6,249 nt of DNA from assembly GCA_028293775.1 (NCBI GenBank), contig JAQGOD010000391.1, positions 1-6,249 on the forward strand, written 5' to 3'. Below the pieces are notes generated by a model, which saw only the letters and a program-made list of their open reading frames with translations, made no database searches and had not been told where the DNA came from. Shown here piece after piece: positions 1 through 5,951 of the stretch; position 1 is the stretch's first letter; each line of letters begins with the position of its first letter. The stretch is from Gammaproteobacteria bacterium (GTDB lineage Bacteria; Pseudomonadota; Gammaproteobacteria; Steroidobacterales; Steroidobacteraceae). The position numbers were made by a program, and so were the translations under genes.

Positions 1-1616
1 TGGTGGCTCTGGTCGATGGCCAGCCGCGGCTCCTCAGTCTCAAGGAAATGCTCGATGCCTTCCTGCGCCATCGCCGGGAAGTGGTCACGCGCCGCACGGT
101 GTACGAGCTGCGCAAGGCGCGCGAACGCGGGCATATCTTGGAAGGCCTGGCGATCGCGCTCGCGAATATCGATGAGATCATCGCGGCCATCAAGGCGTCG
201 CCCTCTCCCGCTGAGGCCAAGGTTGCTTTGATGTCGCGGGCCTGGGCTTCCGGCGCCGTGCCGCAGATGCTGGCCCGCGCCGGTGCCATTAGTACGCGGC
301 CGGATGGCGAGATCGCTGTGTTAGGCATTGTCGAGGGTGGTTATCGCCTCACCGAAACGCAAGCGCAAGCCATCCTGGAGATGCGCCTCAATCGCCTTAC
401 GGGACTCGAACAAGACAAGATCCTGGCCGAATTTCAGGAGCTGCTGGAACAAATTCGCGATCTGTCCGACATTCTGGCGCGCCCCGAGCGGCTGCTCGAC
501 GTCATCCGCAAGGAATTGGAGTTCATTCGCGACACTTTCGGCGATAAGCGCCGCACTGAAATCCTCGTCAATCACGAGGATCTCACCACGGAGGACCTGA
601 TTTCTCCCGAGGATGTCGTGGTCACGCTGTCGCACGGCGGCTATGCGAAGGCGCAACCGGTGTCGGACTATCAAGCGCAGCGCCGTGGCGGCCGGGGCAA
701 GGCCGCCACCAGCGTCAAGGACGAGGATTTCGTCGACAAGTTATTCGTGGCCAATACCCACGACACGCTGCTGTGCTTTTCGGATCGCGGCAAACTGTAT
801 TGGCTCAAGGTGTATCAACTGCCGCAAGCCAGCCGCGGATCGCGCGGCAAACCGATCGTCAATTTATTGCCGCTGCAGGAAGGCGAACGCATCAGCGCCA
901 TGTTGTCGATCAAGGAATTCGAAGAGGGAAAATTTGTCTTCATGGCCACCAGCCTTGGCACGGTGAAGAAGACTTCCCTGGCATTGTTCTCCCGGCCGCG
1001 CGCCAGCGGCATTATCGCTGTGGCGCTCGATACGGGCGACAAGCTGGTGGGTGTGGCGATTACCGACGGCAGCAAGGACATACTGCTGTTCACGACGGCA
1101 GGCAAGGCGATTCGCTTTGCGGAGGAAGAGGTTCGCCCGATGGGCCGCGAGGCCGCCGGTGTGCGCGGCGTCAAACTGAGCGAGGACCAGCGAGTCAATG
1201 CCTTGATCGTCGCTCAAGACGGTTTCATTCTCACCGCGTCCCAGAATGGCTTCGGCAAGTTGACGCCCCTGGAGGAATTTCCGAAACACGGCCGCGGCGG
1301 CCAGGGCGTAATCGCATTGCAAATCACCGACCGCAACGGAATCATGGTCGGCGCCCTGCTGGTCAGCTTGGACGATGAAATCATGCTCATGAGCCAGAGC
1401 GGCGTGCTGGTGCGCACGCCGGTGAAGGATATCTCCGTGGTAGGGCGCAACACCCAAGGGGTGCGGCTGATACGGCTGGAGGAGGGCGATCAACTCTCCG
1501 GCCTCGAGCGAATCGAGGGCCTGGCCGGCGAAGGCGAGGAAGGGGACCCCGAGGCGGCTGAGTCCACCGACCCTGCCGACCCCGCTGACCCCGCTGACCC
1601 CACCATCGAGACTTAA
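1..1616 (+). CDS. gyrA: DNA gyrase subunit A, C-terminal part (5' end outside window)
   Basis: GyrA is the DNA breakage-reunion subunit of gyrase (A2B2), which negatively supercoils DNA. About 537 residues of an expected 850-880 are present. The reading frame is open to the left edge, and the GTG at position 3 is an internal Val in a context like E. coli MVALVDGQP, not a start. The catalytic Tyr and the quinolone-resistance region therefore lie upstream and cannot be judged. Visible parts, numbered from position 3: the end of the breakage-reunion domain with its coiled-coil region (RHRREVVTRR at 22-31, QAQAILEMRL at 120-129, GDKRRTEI at 180-187), then the beta-pinwheel C-terminal domain opening with the GyrA box QRRGGRG (226-232, nt 678-698). 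An intact GyrA box supports true gyrase rather than topoisomerase IV ParC. Later blade motifs include RGKPIVNLLPL (281-291) and VGRNTQGVRLI (480-490). The tail from about 504 is acidic and ends in Asp-Pro-Ala repeats. The stop TAA is at 1614-1616. Confidence 0.97.
   Translation, partial: VALVDGQPRLLSLKEMLDAFLRHRREVVTRRTVYELRKARERGHILEGLAIALANIDEIIAAIKASPSPAEAKVALMSRAWASGAVPQMLARAGAISTRPDGEIAVLGIVEGGYRLTETQAQAILEMRLNRLTGLEQDKILAEFQELLEQIRDLSDILARPERLLDVIRKELEFIRDTFGDKRRTEILVNHEDLTTEDLISPEDVVVTLSHGGYAKAQPVSDYQAQRRGGRGKAATSVKDEDFVDKLFVANTHDTLLCFSDRGKLYWLKVYQLPQASRGSRGKPIVNLLPLQEGERISAMLSIKEFEEGKFVFMATSLGTVKKTSLALFSRPRASGIIAVALDTGDKLVGVAITDGSKDILLFTTAGKAIRFAEEEVRPMGREAAGVRGVKLSEDQRVNALIVAQDGFILTASQNGFGKLTPLEEFPKHGRGGQGVIALQITDRNGIMVGALLVSLDDEIMLMSQSGVLVRTPVKDISVVGRNTQGVRLIRLEEGDQLSGLERIEGLAGEGEEGDPEAAESTDPADPADPADPTIET
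1569..1604 (+). repeat. 9-bp tandem repeat coding the acidic Asp-Pro-Ala tail of GyrA
   Basis: Four consecutive 9-base units of the form GAC CCN (GCC/GCT/ACC) encode DPA-DPA-DPA-DPT just before the gyrA stop codon. The two middle units, GACCCCGCT, are identical at DNA level, and the outer two differ by a few bases. GyrA tails in gammaproteobacteria are usually acidic and poorly conserved, and in E. coli the acidic tail influences DNA wrapping. The repeat probably grew by replication slippage and may vary in copy number. Confidence 0.8.
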
Positions 1617-1619
1617 GGA
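1615..1619 (+). promoter_or_regulatory. Shine-Dalgarno for serC overlapping the gyrA stop
   Basis: AAGGA begins inside the gyrA TAA stop and lies 7 bases before the GTG at 1627. Its match and spacing select that GTG as the serC start and suggest that translation of serC is coupled to termination on gyrA. Confidence 0.75.
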
Positions 1620-1626
1620 CTCTCCG

Positions 1627-2703
1627 GTGCGCGTTTTCAACTTCTCGCCGGGACCTGCCGTGTTGCCGCTGGAGGTTCTCGAGAAAGCGCGCGACGAGTT
1701 GCTGGACTGGCAGGGCAGCGGCATGTCGGTGATGGAAATAAGCCACCGCGACAAAGCCTTCCTCGAAGTCGCGGCGCAAGCGGAGGCGGATTTGCGCTCG
1801 CTCATGGCGATTCCCTCGAATTACAAAGTGCTGTTCATGCAAGGGGGCGCCGCAGCGCAATTCTCCTTGGTACCCATGAATCTATCCCCGCCTGACGGTG
1901 TGGTCGATTACATCAACACGGGGCACTGGTCGCAAAGGGCGATGGTGGAGGCGGCCCGATACTGCCGCGTGCGCCTCGCCGGCGATCCAGGCGGAAACTA
2001 CAGCCGTGTGCCGCTGCAGAGCGAGCTGCGCTTCAGCGACAACGCCGCGTACGTACACTACACGCCCAATGAGACCATCAGTGGCGTTGAGTTCGGATAT
2101 GTTCCCACTACCGGCGGAGTGCCGCTCGTCGCCGACATGTCATCCAGTATTTTATCTAGGCCGATTGAGGTCGCGAATTTCGGACTGATTTACGCGAGCG
2201 CCCAGAAAAACATCGGTCCTTCCGGATTGACCGTGGTCATTGTGCGCGAAGATCTGCTGAGGCGGGCGCGCGCCGAGACGCCGCACGTGCTTAATTATCA
2301 GGCAATCGCCGAGGAGCAATCCATGCTGAATACTCCGACGACGTTTTCCTGGTACATGGCCGGACTCGTCTTGAAATGGCTTAAGCAGCTCGGCGGCTTG
2401 CAGGCGATGGGCGAACGCAACCGCGCCAAGGCGTCCATGCTGTACGCGGCCATAGATGCCTCGCGCCTGTACAAGAACAGGGTGGCGATCGATTCCCGTT
2501 CCTTGATGAATGTCACCTTCACCTTAAACAATTCGGACTTGGATCCGGTGTTTCTGGCCGCCGCTGCCGAGGCCGGCCTGCAGGGCTTAAAGGGCCACCG
2601 CACGGTGGGGGGGATGCGTGCCAGCATCTACAACGCCATGCCGATCGAAGGGGTGGAGAAATTGACGGCATTCATGCGGGATTTCGAGGATCGGCACGCT
2701 TGA
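1627..2703 (+). CDS. serC: Phosphoserine aminotransferase
   Basis: SerC is a cytosolic, PLP-dependent class V aminotransferase. It converts 3-phosphohydroxypyruvate plus glutamate to 3-phosphoserine in serine synthesis. In gammaproteobacteria that use the PdxB route, it also acts on 3-hydroxy-2-oxo-4-phosphooxybutanoate for PLP synthesis. The 358 residues match the family (E. coli has about 362). Visible landmarks: FNFSPGPAVLP (4-14), SHRDK (39-43), the phosphate-binding loop GGAAAQF (73-79), W101, HYTPNETISG (144-153), AD (169-170), and the Schiff-base lysine K194 in SAQKNIGPSGLT. NTPTTFSWY follows at 235-243, then the C-terminal KGHRTVGGMRASIYNAMP (322-339). The GTG start is supported by AAGGA 7 bases upstream and by alignment with the family N-terminus. 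It lies 10 bases after gyrA and overlaps pheA by 4 bases, so it is probably in the same transcript. Nothing is broken or missing. Confidence 0.97.
   Translation: MRVFNFSPGPAVLPLEVLEKARDELLDWQGSGMSVMEISHRDKAFLEVAAQAEADLRSLMAIPSNYKVLFMQGGAAAQFSLVPMNLSPPDGVVDYINTGHWSQRAMVEAARYCRVRLAGDPGGNYSRVPLQSELRFSDNAAYVHYTPNETISGVEFGYVPTTGGVPLVADMSSSILSRPIEVANFGLIYASAQKNIGPSGLTVVIVREDLLRRARAETPHVLNYQAIAEEQSMLNTPTTFSWYMAGLVLKWLKQLGGLQAMGERNRAKASMLYAAIDASRLYKNRVAIDSRSLMNVTFTLNNSDLDPVFLAAAAEAGLQGLKGHRTVGGMRASIYNAMPIEGVEKLTAFMRDFEDRHA
2686..2690 (+). promoter_or_regulatory. Shine-Dalgarno for pheA inside serC
   Basis: GAGGA within the last codons of serC lies 9 bases before the TTG at 2700. The only other in-frame initiator before the chorismate mutase domain, ATG at 2748, has an AAGG just 2 bases away, which is too close. 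The TTG is therefore the preferred pheA start. Confidence 0.55.
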
Positions 2704-3875
2704 AGGGCAAAAAGAACAAGGTTAGAGCGAAGCCCAATCCCAAGGCTATGAAGGCACCGCCGCAGGAGCTCATTCCGACCGCGTCGCCGGCCGGGGCAGG
2801 TCTTGGAAGCATTCGCGAGAACATCGACGCGATCGATGCGCGTATTCATGCCTTGCTCAACGAGCGTGCCCGATTTGCACAATTGGTAGGCATATCGAAA
2901 TCCGCTACGGGCAAGGCCGTCGATTACTATCGGCCCGAACGCGAGGCGGAAGTGCTGCGAATGGCCCTCAAGCGCAATCAAGGTCCGTTGCGCGACGAAG
3001 AAATTGCGCGCCTGTTTCGCGAAATCATGTCGGCGTGCCTGGCGCAGCAGGAACCTCTCAAGGTGGCCTTCTTGGGTCCGGAAGGCACCTTTACGCAAGC
3101 CGCCGTACTGAAGCACTTCGGCTCCTCGGTGCGGGCGCTGCCGCTGGCGGCGATCGATGAGATATTTCACGAAGTCGAAGGCGGTGTGGCCGACTTCGGT
3201 GTCGTGCCCATCGAAAACTCCACCGAGGGAACGGTGAATCACACGCTCGACATGTTTCTAAGCTCGGGACTCAAAATCTGCGGCGAAGTGGAATTGCGCG
3301 TCAGTCACTATCTGATGGGCAAGATGACCAGCTTCGAGGCCGTTAAACGCATTTGCGCGCACCCGCAAGCCTTGGCCCAGTGCCGGGCGTGGCTGGACGA
3401 TCAGCTTCCCGAGGTGGAACGCGTCGGTGTCTCCAGTAATGCCGAAGGCGCGCGCCGTGCTCGCGATGAGCATGGCACCGCGGCGATTGCCGGTCGTGCC
3501 GCGGCGGAGATATATTCGCTGAATGTGCTCGCCAACGAGATCGAAGACCGCCCGGATAACACCACGCGCTTTTTAGTGGTGGGCAGGAAGCTCTTCAGTG
3601 CGAGCGGCGCGGACCGCACCACGTTGCTGGTATCGACCAGCGACACGGATGATGCCGGCGCGCTGTTCCAATTACTCGAGCCGCTGGCGCAACACCGCGT
3701 CAATATGACCCGTATCGAATCGCGCCCGTCGCGCCGCCGCAAATGGGACTATGTGTTCTTCATTGATATCGAAGGCCATGTCAGCGATCCCCCTGTTGCA
3801 GAGGCTTTGGCGGCGCTGGAGTCGCGCGCCTCGTTGTTCAAGGTGTTGGGCTCCTACCCGCGGGCCGTGCTCTGA
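2700..3875 (+). CDS. pheA: Bifunctional chorismate mutase / prephenate dehydratase (P-protein)
   Basis: PheA converts chorismate to prephenate (AroQ-type mutase) and prephenate to phenylpyruvate, the committed branch to phenylalanine. Of 391 residues, 1-35 are a Lys/Pro/Ala-rich extension, about 36-118 the mutase helices, about 121-295 the dehydratase, and about 305-391 an ACT domain. Mutase residues fitting the AroQ active site are R39, R56, K67, R81 and E82. Dehydratase motifs are FLGPEGTFTQAA (124-135), VPIENSTEG (169-177) and the catalytic TRF (289-291). The ACT domain has GAL (320-322) and ESRP (340-343), the phenylalanine-binding motifs of the family, so feedback inhibition by phenylalanine is likely. 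The pattern is closer to the Pseudomonas/Xanthomonas P-protein than to E. coli PheA. The TTG at 2700 overlaps the serC stop and has GAGGA 9 bases upstream. ATG at 2748 (residue 17) is the fallback start. The stop TGA overlaps the aroA ATG. Confidence 0.96.
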   Translation: MKGKKNKVRAKPNPKAMKAPPQELIPTASPAGAGLGSIRENIDAIDARIHALLNERARFAQLVGISKSATGKAVDYYRPEREAEVLRMALKRNQGPLRDEEIARLFREIMSACLAQQEPLKVAFLGPEGTFTQAAVLKHFGSSVRALPLAAIDEIFHEVEGGVADFGVVPIENSTEGTVNHTLDMFLSSGLKICGEVELRVSHYLMGKMTSFEAVKRICAHPQALAQCRAWLDDQLPEVERVGVSSNAEGARRARDEHGTAAIAGRAAAEIYSLNVLANEIEDRPDNTTRFLVVGRKLFSASGADRTTLLVSTSDTDDAGALFQLLEPLAQHRVNMTRIESRPSRRRKWDYVFFIDIEGHVSDPPVAEALAALESRASLFKVLGSYPRAVL

Positions 3876-3877
3876 TG
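3873..3877 (+). promoter_or_regulatory. TGATG stop-start overlap coupling pheA to aroA
   Basis: The pheA stop TGA (3873-3875) shares its last base with the aroA start ATG (3875-3877). No convincing Shine-Dalgarno is seen before this ATG, so aroA translation probably depends on ribosomes terminating on pheA and re-initiating. Confidence 0.6.
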
Positions 3878-5194
3878 CAGGGGTTTGAAGCGCATCCGGC
3901 GGTGCGCATCTCCGGCAGCATGGTGGTGCCCGGCGATAAATCGATTTCACATCGAGCCCTGATGTTATCCGGACTCGCCGAGGGCATGAGCGAGATCGGC
4001 GGTTTTCTCGCGAGCGAGGACTGCTTGGCGAGCTTGGCTGCCATGCGCGCACTCGGCGTACGCATCGAGCAGCCGAGCCCCACCCATGTGCTGATTCACG
4101 GCGTCGGTCTGCACGGTCTGCGCGACGCAGGCCACCCGCTCGATATGGGCAATGCCGGCACCGCCATGCGCTTGTTCACGGGCTTATTGGCGGCGCAGAA
4201 ATTCGACTCGCAACTGATTGGCGATGCGTCGCTCATGAAGCGGCCCATGGAGCGTGTTGCAAAGCCGTTGCGCGAGATGGGCGCCGACGTGCGCACCCAT
4301 CACGGTACGCCCCCCGTCGATATCGGCGGCGCACGGCGCTTGCACGGAATCGGCTACCACATGCCGATCGCAAGCGCGCAAGTGAAGTCGGCGATTCTGT
4401 TGGCCGCGCTCTACGGTGAGGGAGCGACGACCGTGACCGCTCCTGGCGTGAGCCGCGATCACAGCGAGCGCATGCTCAAGAGCTGCGGCGTGCGTGTGCT
4501 GTCGGAGGGTCTTCGAACGACGATCTACCCACCGGAGCGTCTGGCGGCTCAAACACTCACCGTGCCCGGTGATTTCTCGTCCGCCGCCTTTTTTATAATC
4601 GCTGCACTCTTGGCGGGTCCGCCGGAGGGCCTGCTCATCCAAAACGTGGGATTGAACCCGACGCGAACCGGGTTGTTGGATATTTTGCGCAGCATGGCCG
4701 GGCAGATCGAGATTTTGAACCCACGCGAAAGCGGCGCGGAGCCGCTGGCCGATCTCCTGGTCCGGCCCTCTTCGCTGCAGGGCGTGCGCATCAACAAGGA
4801 CTTGGTTTCCCTCGCCATCGATGAGCTTCCGGTGCTCTTCATCGCCGCTGCTTGCGCACGGGGGGAGACTTGGGTAACCGGTGCCGAAGAGCTACGGGTC
4901 AAGGAAAGCGATCGAATTGCCGCCATGAGTTCGGGTTTCGCGACCCTGGGTGTCGCGCACGAGCCCTTGCCCGATGGCATGCATATCGAGGGCCGGGGCG
5001 AGGGCAAGGCGTTTACGGCGGGGCGGATCGATAGTTTCGGCGATCACCGCATTGCGATGTCATTCGCCATCGCGAGCCTGCGGGCAGCCGGGCCCATTAC
5101 CATTAAGGACGTAGCCAACGTGGCGACGTCCTTTCCCGGCTTTGTGGCGCTGGCTCAGTCGGTTGGGCTGGTGATCCGTGAGATTGTCCTGTAG
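3875..5194 (+). CDS. aroA: 3-phosphoshikimate 1-carboxyvinyltransferase (EPSP synthase), class II-like
   Basis: AroA joins shikimate-3-phosphate and phosphoenolpyruvate to give EPSP, the sixth step of the shikimate pathway, in the cytosol. The 439 residues span the complete two-domain inside-out barrel. Substrate motifs: PGDKSISHR (19-27), GNAGTAMR (92-99), GDASLMKRPM (116-125), SAQVKS (167-172), RDHSE (194-198), NPTRTG (261-266), IDELP (315-319), ELRVKESDR (339-347), GDHRIAMSF (389-397) and ATSFPGF (417-423). The acid-base residues expected from the family are D316 and E344. All four motifs used to recognise class II enzymes are present (GDKS, SAQVK, RDHSE, NPTR). The position that is Ala in the glyphosate-insensitive CP4 enzyme is Gly here (G95), the usual sensitive form. 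The ATG at 3875 places the PGDKS loop about 20 residues in, as in homologues. In Pseudomonas this domain is fused behind tyrA, whereas here it stands alone. It ends 6 bases before cmk. Confidence 0.97.
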   Translation: MQGFEAHPAVRISGSMVVPGDKSISHRALMLSGLAEGMSEIGGFLASEDCLASLAAMRALGVRIEQPSPTHVLIHGVGLHGLRDAGHPLDMGNAGTAMRLFTGLLAAQKFDSQLIGDASLMKRPMERVAKPLREMGADVRTHHGTPPVDIGGARRLHGIGYHMPIASAQVKSAILLAALYGEGATTVTAPGVSRDHSERMLKSCGVRVLSEGLRTTIYPPERLAAQTLTVPGDFSSAAFFIIAALLAGPPEGLLIQNVGLNPTRTGLLDILRSMAGQIEILNPRESGAEPLADLLVRPSSLQGVRINKDLVSLAIDELPVLFIAAACARGETWVTGAEELRVKESDRIAAMSSGFATLGVAHEPLPDGMHIEGRGEGKAFTAGRIDSFGDHRIAMSFAIASLRAAGPITIKDVANVATSFPGFVALAQSVGLVIREIVL

Positions 5195-5200
5195 GCAGCC

Positions 5201-5881
5201 ATGCAAGCGGTTCCCGTCATTACCATCGATGGCCCTTCAGGATCCGGCAAGGGCACGGTGAGCCGTGGGGTCGCCAAGGCGTTGGGATGGTCCCTGCTCG
5301 ATAGTGGTGCGCTGTATCGCTTGGTCGCCTTGGGCGCGCGGCGGGCGTCCATTGGTCTGGACGATGGGCCGGCATTGGCACGACTGGCGGGCCAAATTGA
5401 CATACGCTTCGGCTCGAATGCGTCCGGCGAGGAAGTGATTTACTTGGACGGGCAGGATGCCACCCGTGCCATACGGACCGAGGAGGCGGGCAATGATGCC
5501 TCCAAGGTCGCAGCACTGCCGGCGGTCCGCTCTGCGCTTTTGGAGCGCCAACGGCGCTTTGCAGTGCCGCCGGGTTTGGTGGCCGACGGCCGGGATATGG
5601 GCACCGTGGTATTTCCCGACGCAAGGGTCAAGATCTTTCTCACCGCCAGCCCCTCAGAACGGGCCTTAAGGCGGCATAAGCAGTTGAAAGAAAAGGGGGT
5701 TGCTGCTAACCTTGCCGCCCTTTCGCTGGACATAGCGGAGCGTGATCAGCGCGATATGGCGCGTGCGGTTTCGCCCCTTGTTCCAAGCGCCGACGCCACC
5801 ACGTTGGATACGACGGGTATGTCAGTCGATGACGTGATCGGGCGCGTGTTGGAAATTGCTCGCGAACGTTTGAAGAATTAG
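5201..5881 (+). CDS. cmk: Cytidylate kinase (CMP/dCMP kinase)
   Basis: Cmk phosphorylates CMP and dCMP with ATP, recycling cytidine nucleotides for RNA, DNA and phospholipid precursors in the cytosol. At 226 residues it matches the E. coli enzyme (227). The P-loop is GPSGSGKGT (11-19). The CMP site is represented by D34-S35 and R40 in LLDSGALYR, by S101 and R110, and by DGRDMGTVVFPDA (129-141) containing D132. Lid and C-terminal residues R181, D185 and R188 sit in the RDQRDMARAVSPL segment, as in the family. The insert of about 40 residues typical of the long bacterial form is present. The start ATG is 6 bases after the aroA TAG. The only Shine-Dalgarno-like bases are a weak TAGG over that stop, so coupling to aroA is likely. 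Position immediately before rpsA is the standard proteobacterial arrangement. Confidence 0.97.
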   Translation: MQAVPVITIDGPSGSGKGTVSRGVAKALGWSLLDSGALYRLVALGARRASIGLDDGPALARLAGQIDIRFGSNASGEEVIYLDGQDATRAIRTEEAGNDASKVAALPAVRSALLERQRRFAVPPGLVADGRDMGTVVFPDARVKIFLTASPSERALRRHKQLKEKGVAANLAALSLDIAERDQRDMARAVSPLVPSADATTLDTTGMSVDDVIGRVLEIARERLKN

Positions 5882-5884
5882 GTT

Positions 5885-5914
5885 GCGGCTATCAAGGATT
5901 GATCGCCGTTTTTT
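5885..5914 (+). terminator. Hairpin followed by six Ts: possible intrinsic terminator/attenuator or leader hairpin I
   Basis: Five pairs join 5885-5889 to 5905-5909 (outermost G-U), then comes one T/C mismatch (5890/5904), then five pairs join 5891-5895 to 5899-5903, leaving a GGA triloop at 5896-5898. A run of six Ts (5909-5914) follows at once. A GC-rich base plus U-tract fits an intrinsic terminator 3 bases after the cmk stop. The A/T-rich upper stem and the mismatch make it a modest one. The same element is hairpin I in the rpsA-leader reading. Confidence 0.35.
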
Positions 5915-5922
5915 ACGGTAAC

Positions 5923-5951
5923 CCCTAGGGCACACAGGATCAGTGTCAGGG
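5923..5951 (+). promoter_or_regulatory. Irregular hairpin with AGGATCA loop in rpsA leader
   Basis: CCCT (5923-5926) pairs with AGGG (5948-5951), and ACAC (5932-5935) pairs with GTGT (5943-5946). An asymmetric internal loop lies between them, and the apical loop AGGATCA (5936-5942) carries GGA. It ends 18 bases before the rpsA ATG. The stem is short, so the fold is tentative. A competing 8-base palindrome CCCTAGGG (5923-5930) uses some of the same bases. Confidence 0.35.

Noticed and set aside
706..1050. Three copies of the E. coli Chi octamer (CCACCAGC at 706-713 and 946-953, GCTGGTGG at 1043-1050)
   Set aside because: They follow from common Ala-Thr-Ser and Lys-Leu-Val-Gly codons, have mixed orientation, and Chi function for this sequence is not established in this lineage.
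773..1378. 201-codon + strand frame inside gyrA
   Set aside because: It is a frame-shifted shadow of the gyrase pinwheel domain, rich in Arg, Gly and His as expected for an out-of-frame translation.
1617..1626. Possible terminator or promoter between gyrA and serC
   Set aside because: Only 10 bases separate the genes and no inverted repeat or T-run is present.
864..1805. Long reading frame on the minus strand (313 codons) across gyrA and serC
   Set aside because: It lies opposite two strongly conserved genes, crosses their boundary, has no recognisable domain and no matching ribosome site. Long antisense frames are expected in GC-rich coding DNA.
2628..3242. 204-codon minus-strand frame over the serC-pheA junction
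   Set aside because: It is opposite conserved motifs of both genes, and no family is recognisable in it.
5931..5942. CsrA/RsmA binding site at the AGGAT loop
   Set aside because: Only the AGGAU core matches. The rest of the usual consensus (ACA before, GU after) does not, and GGA loops are equally explained by an S1-leader architecture.
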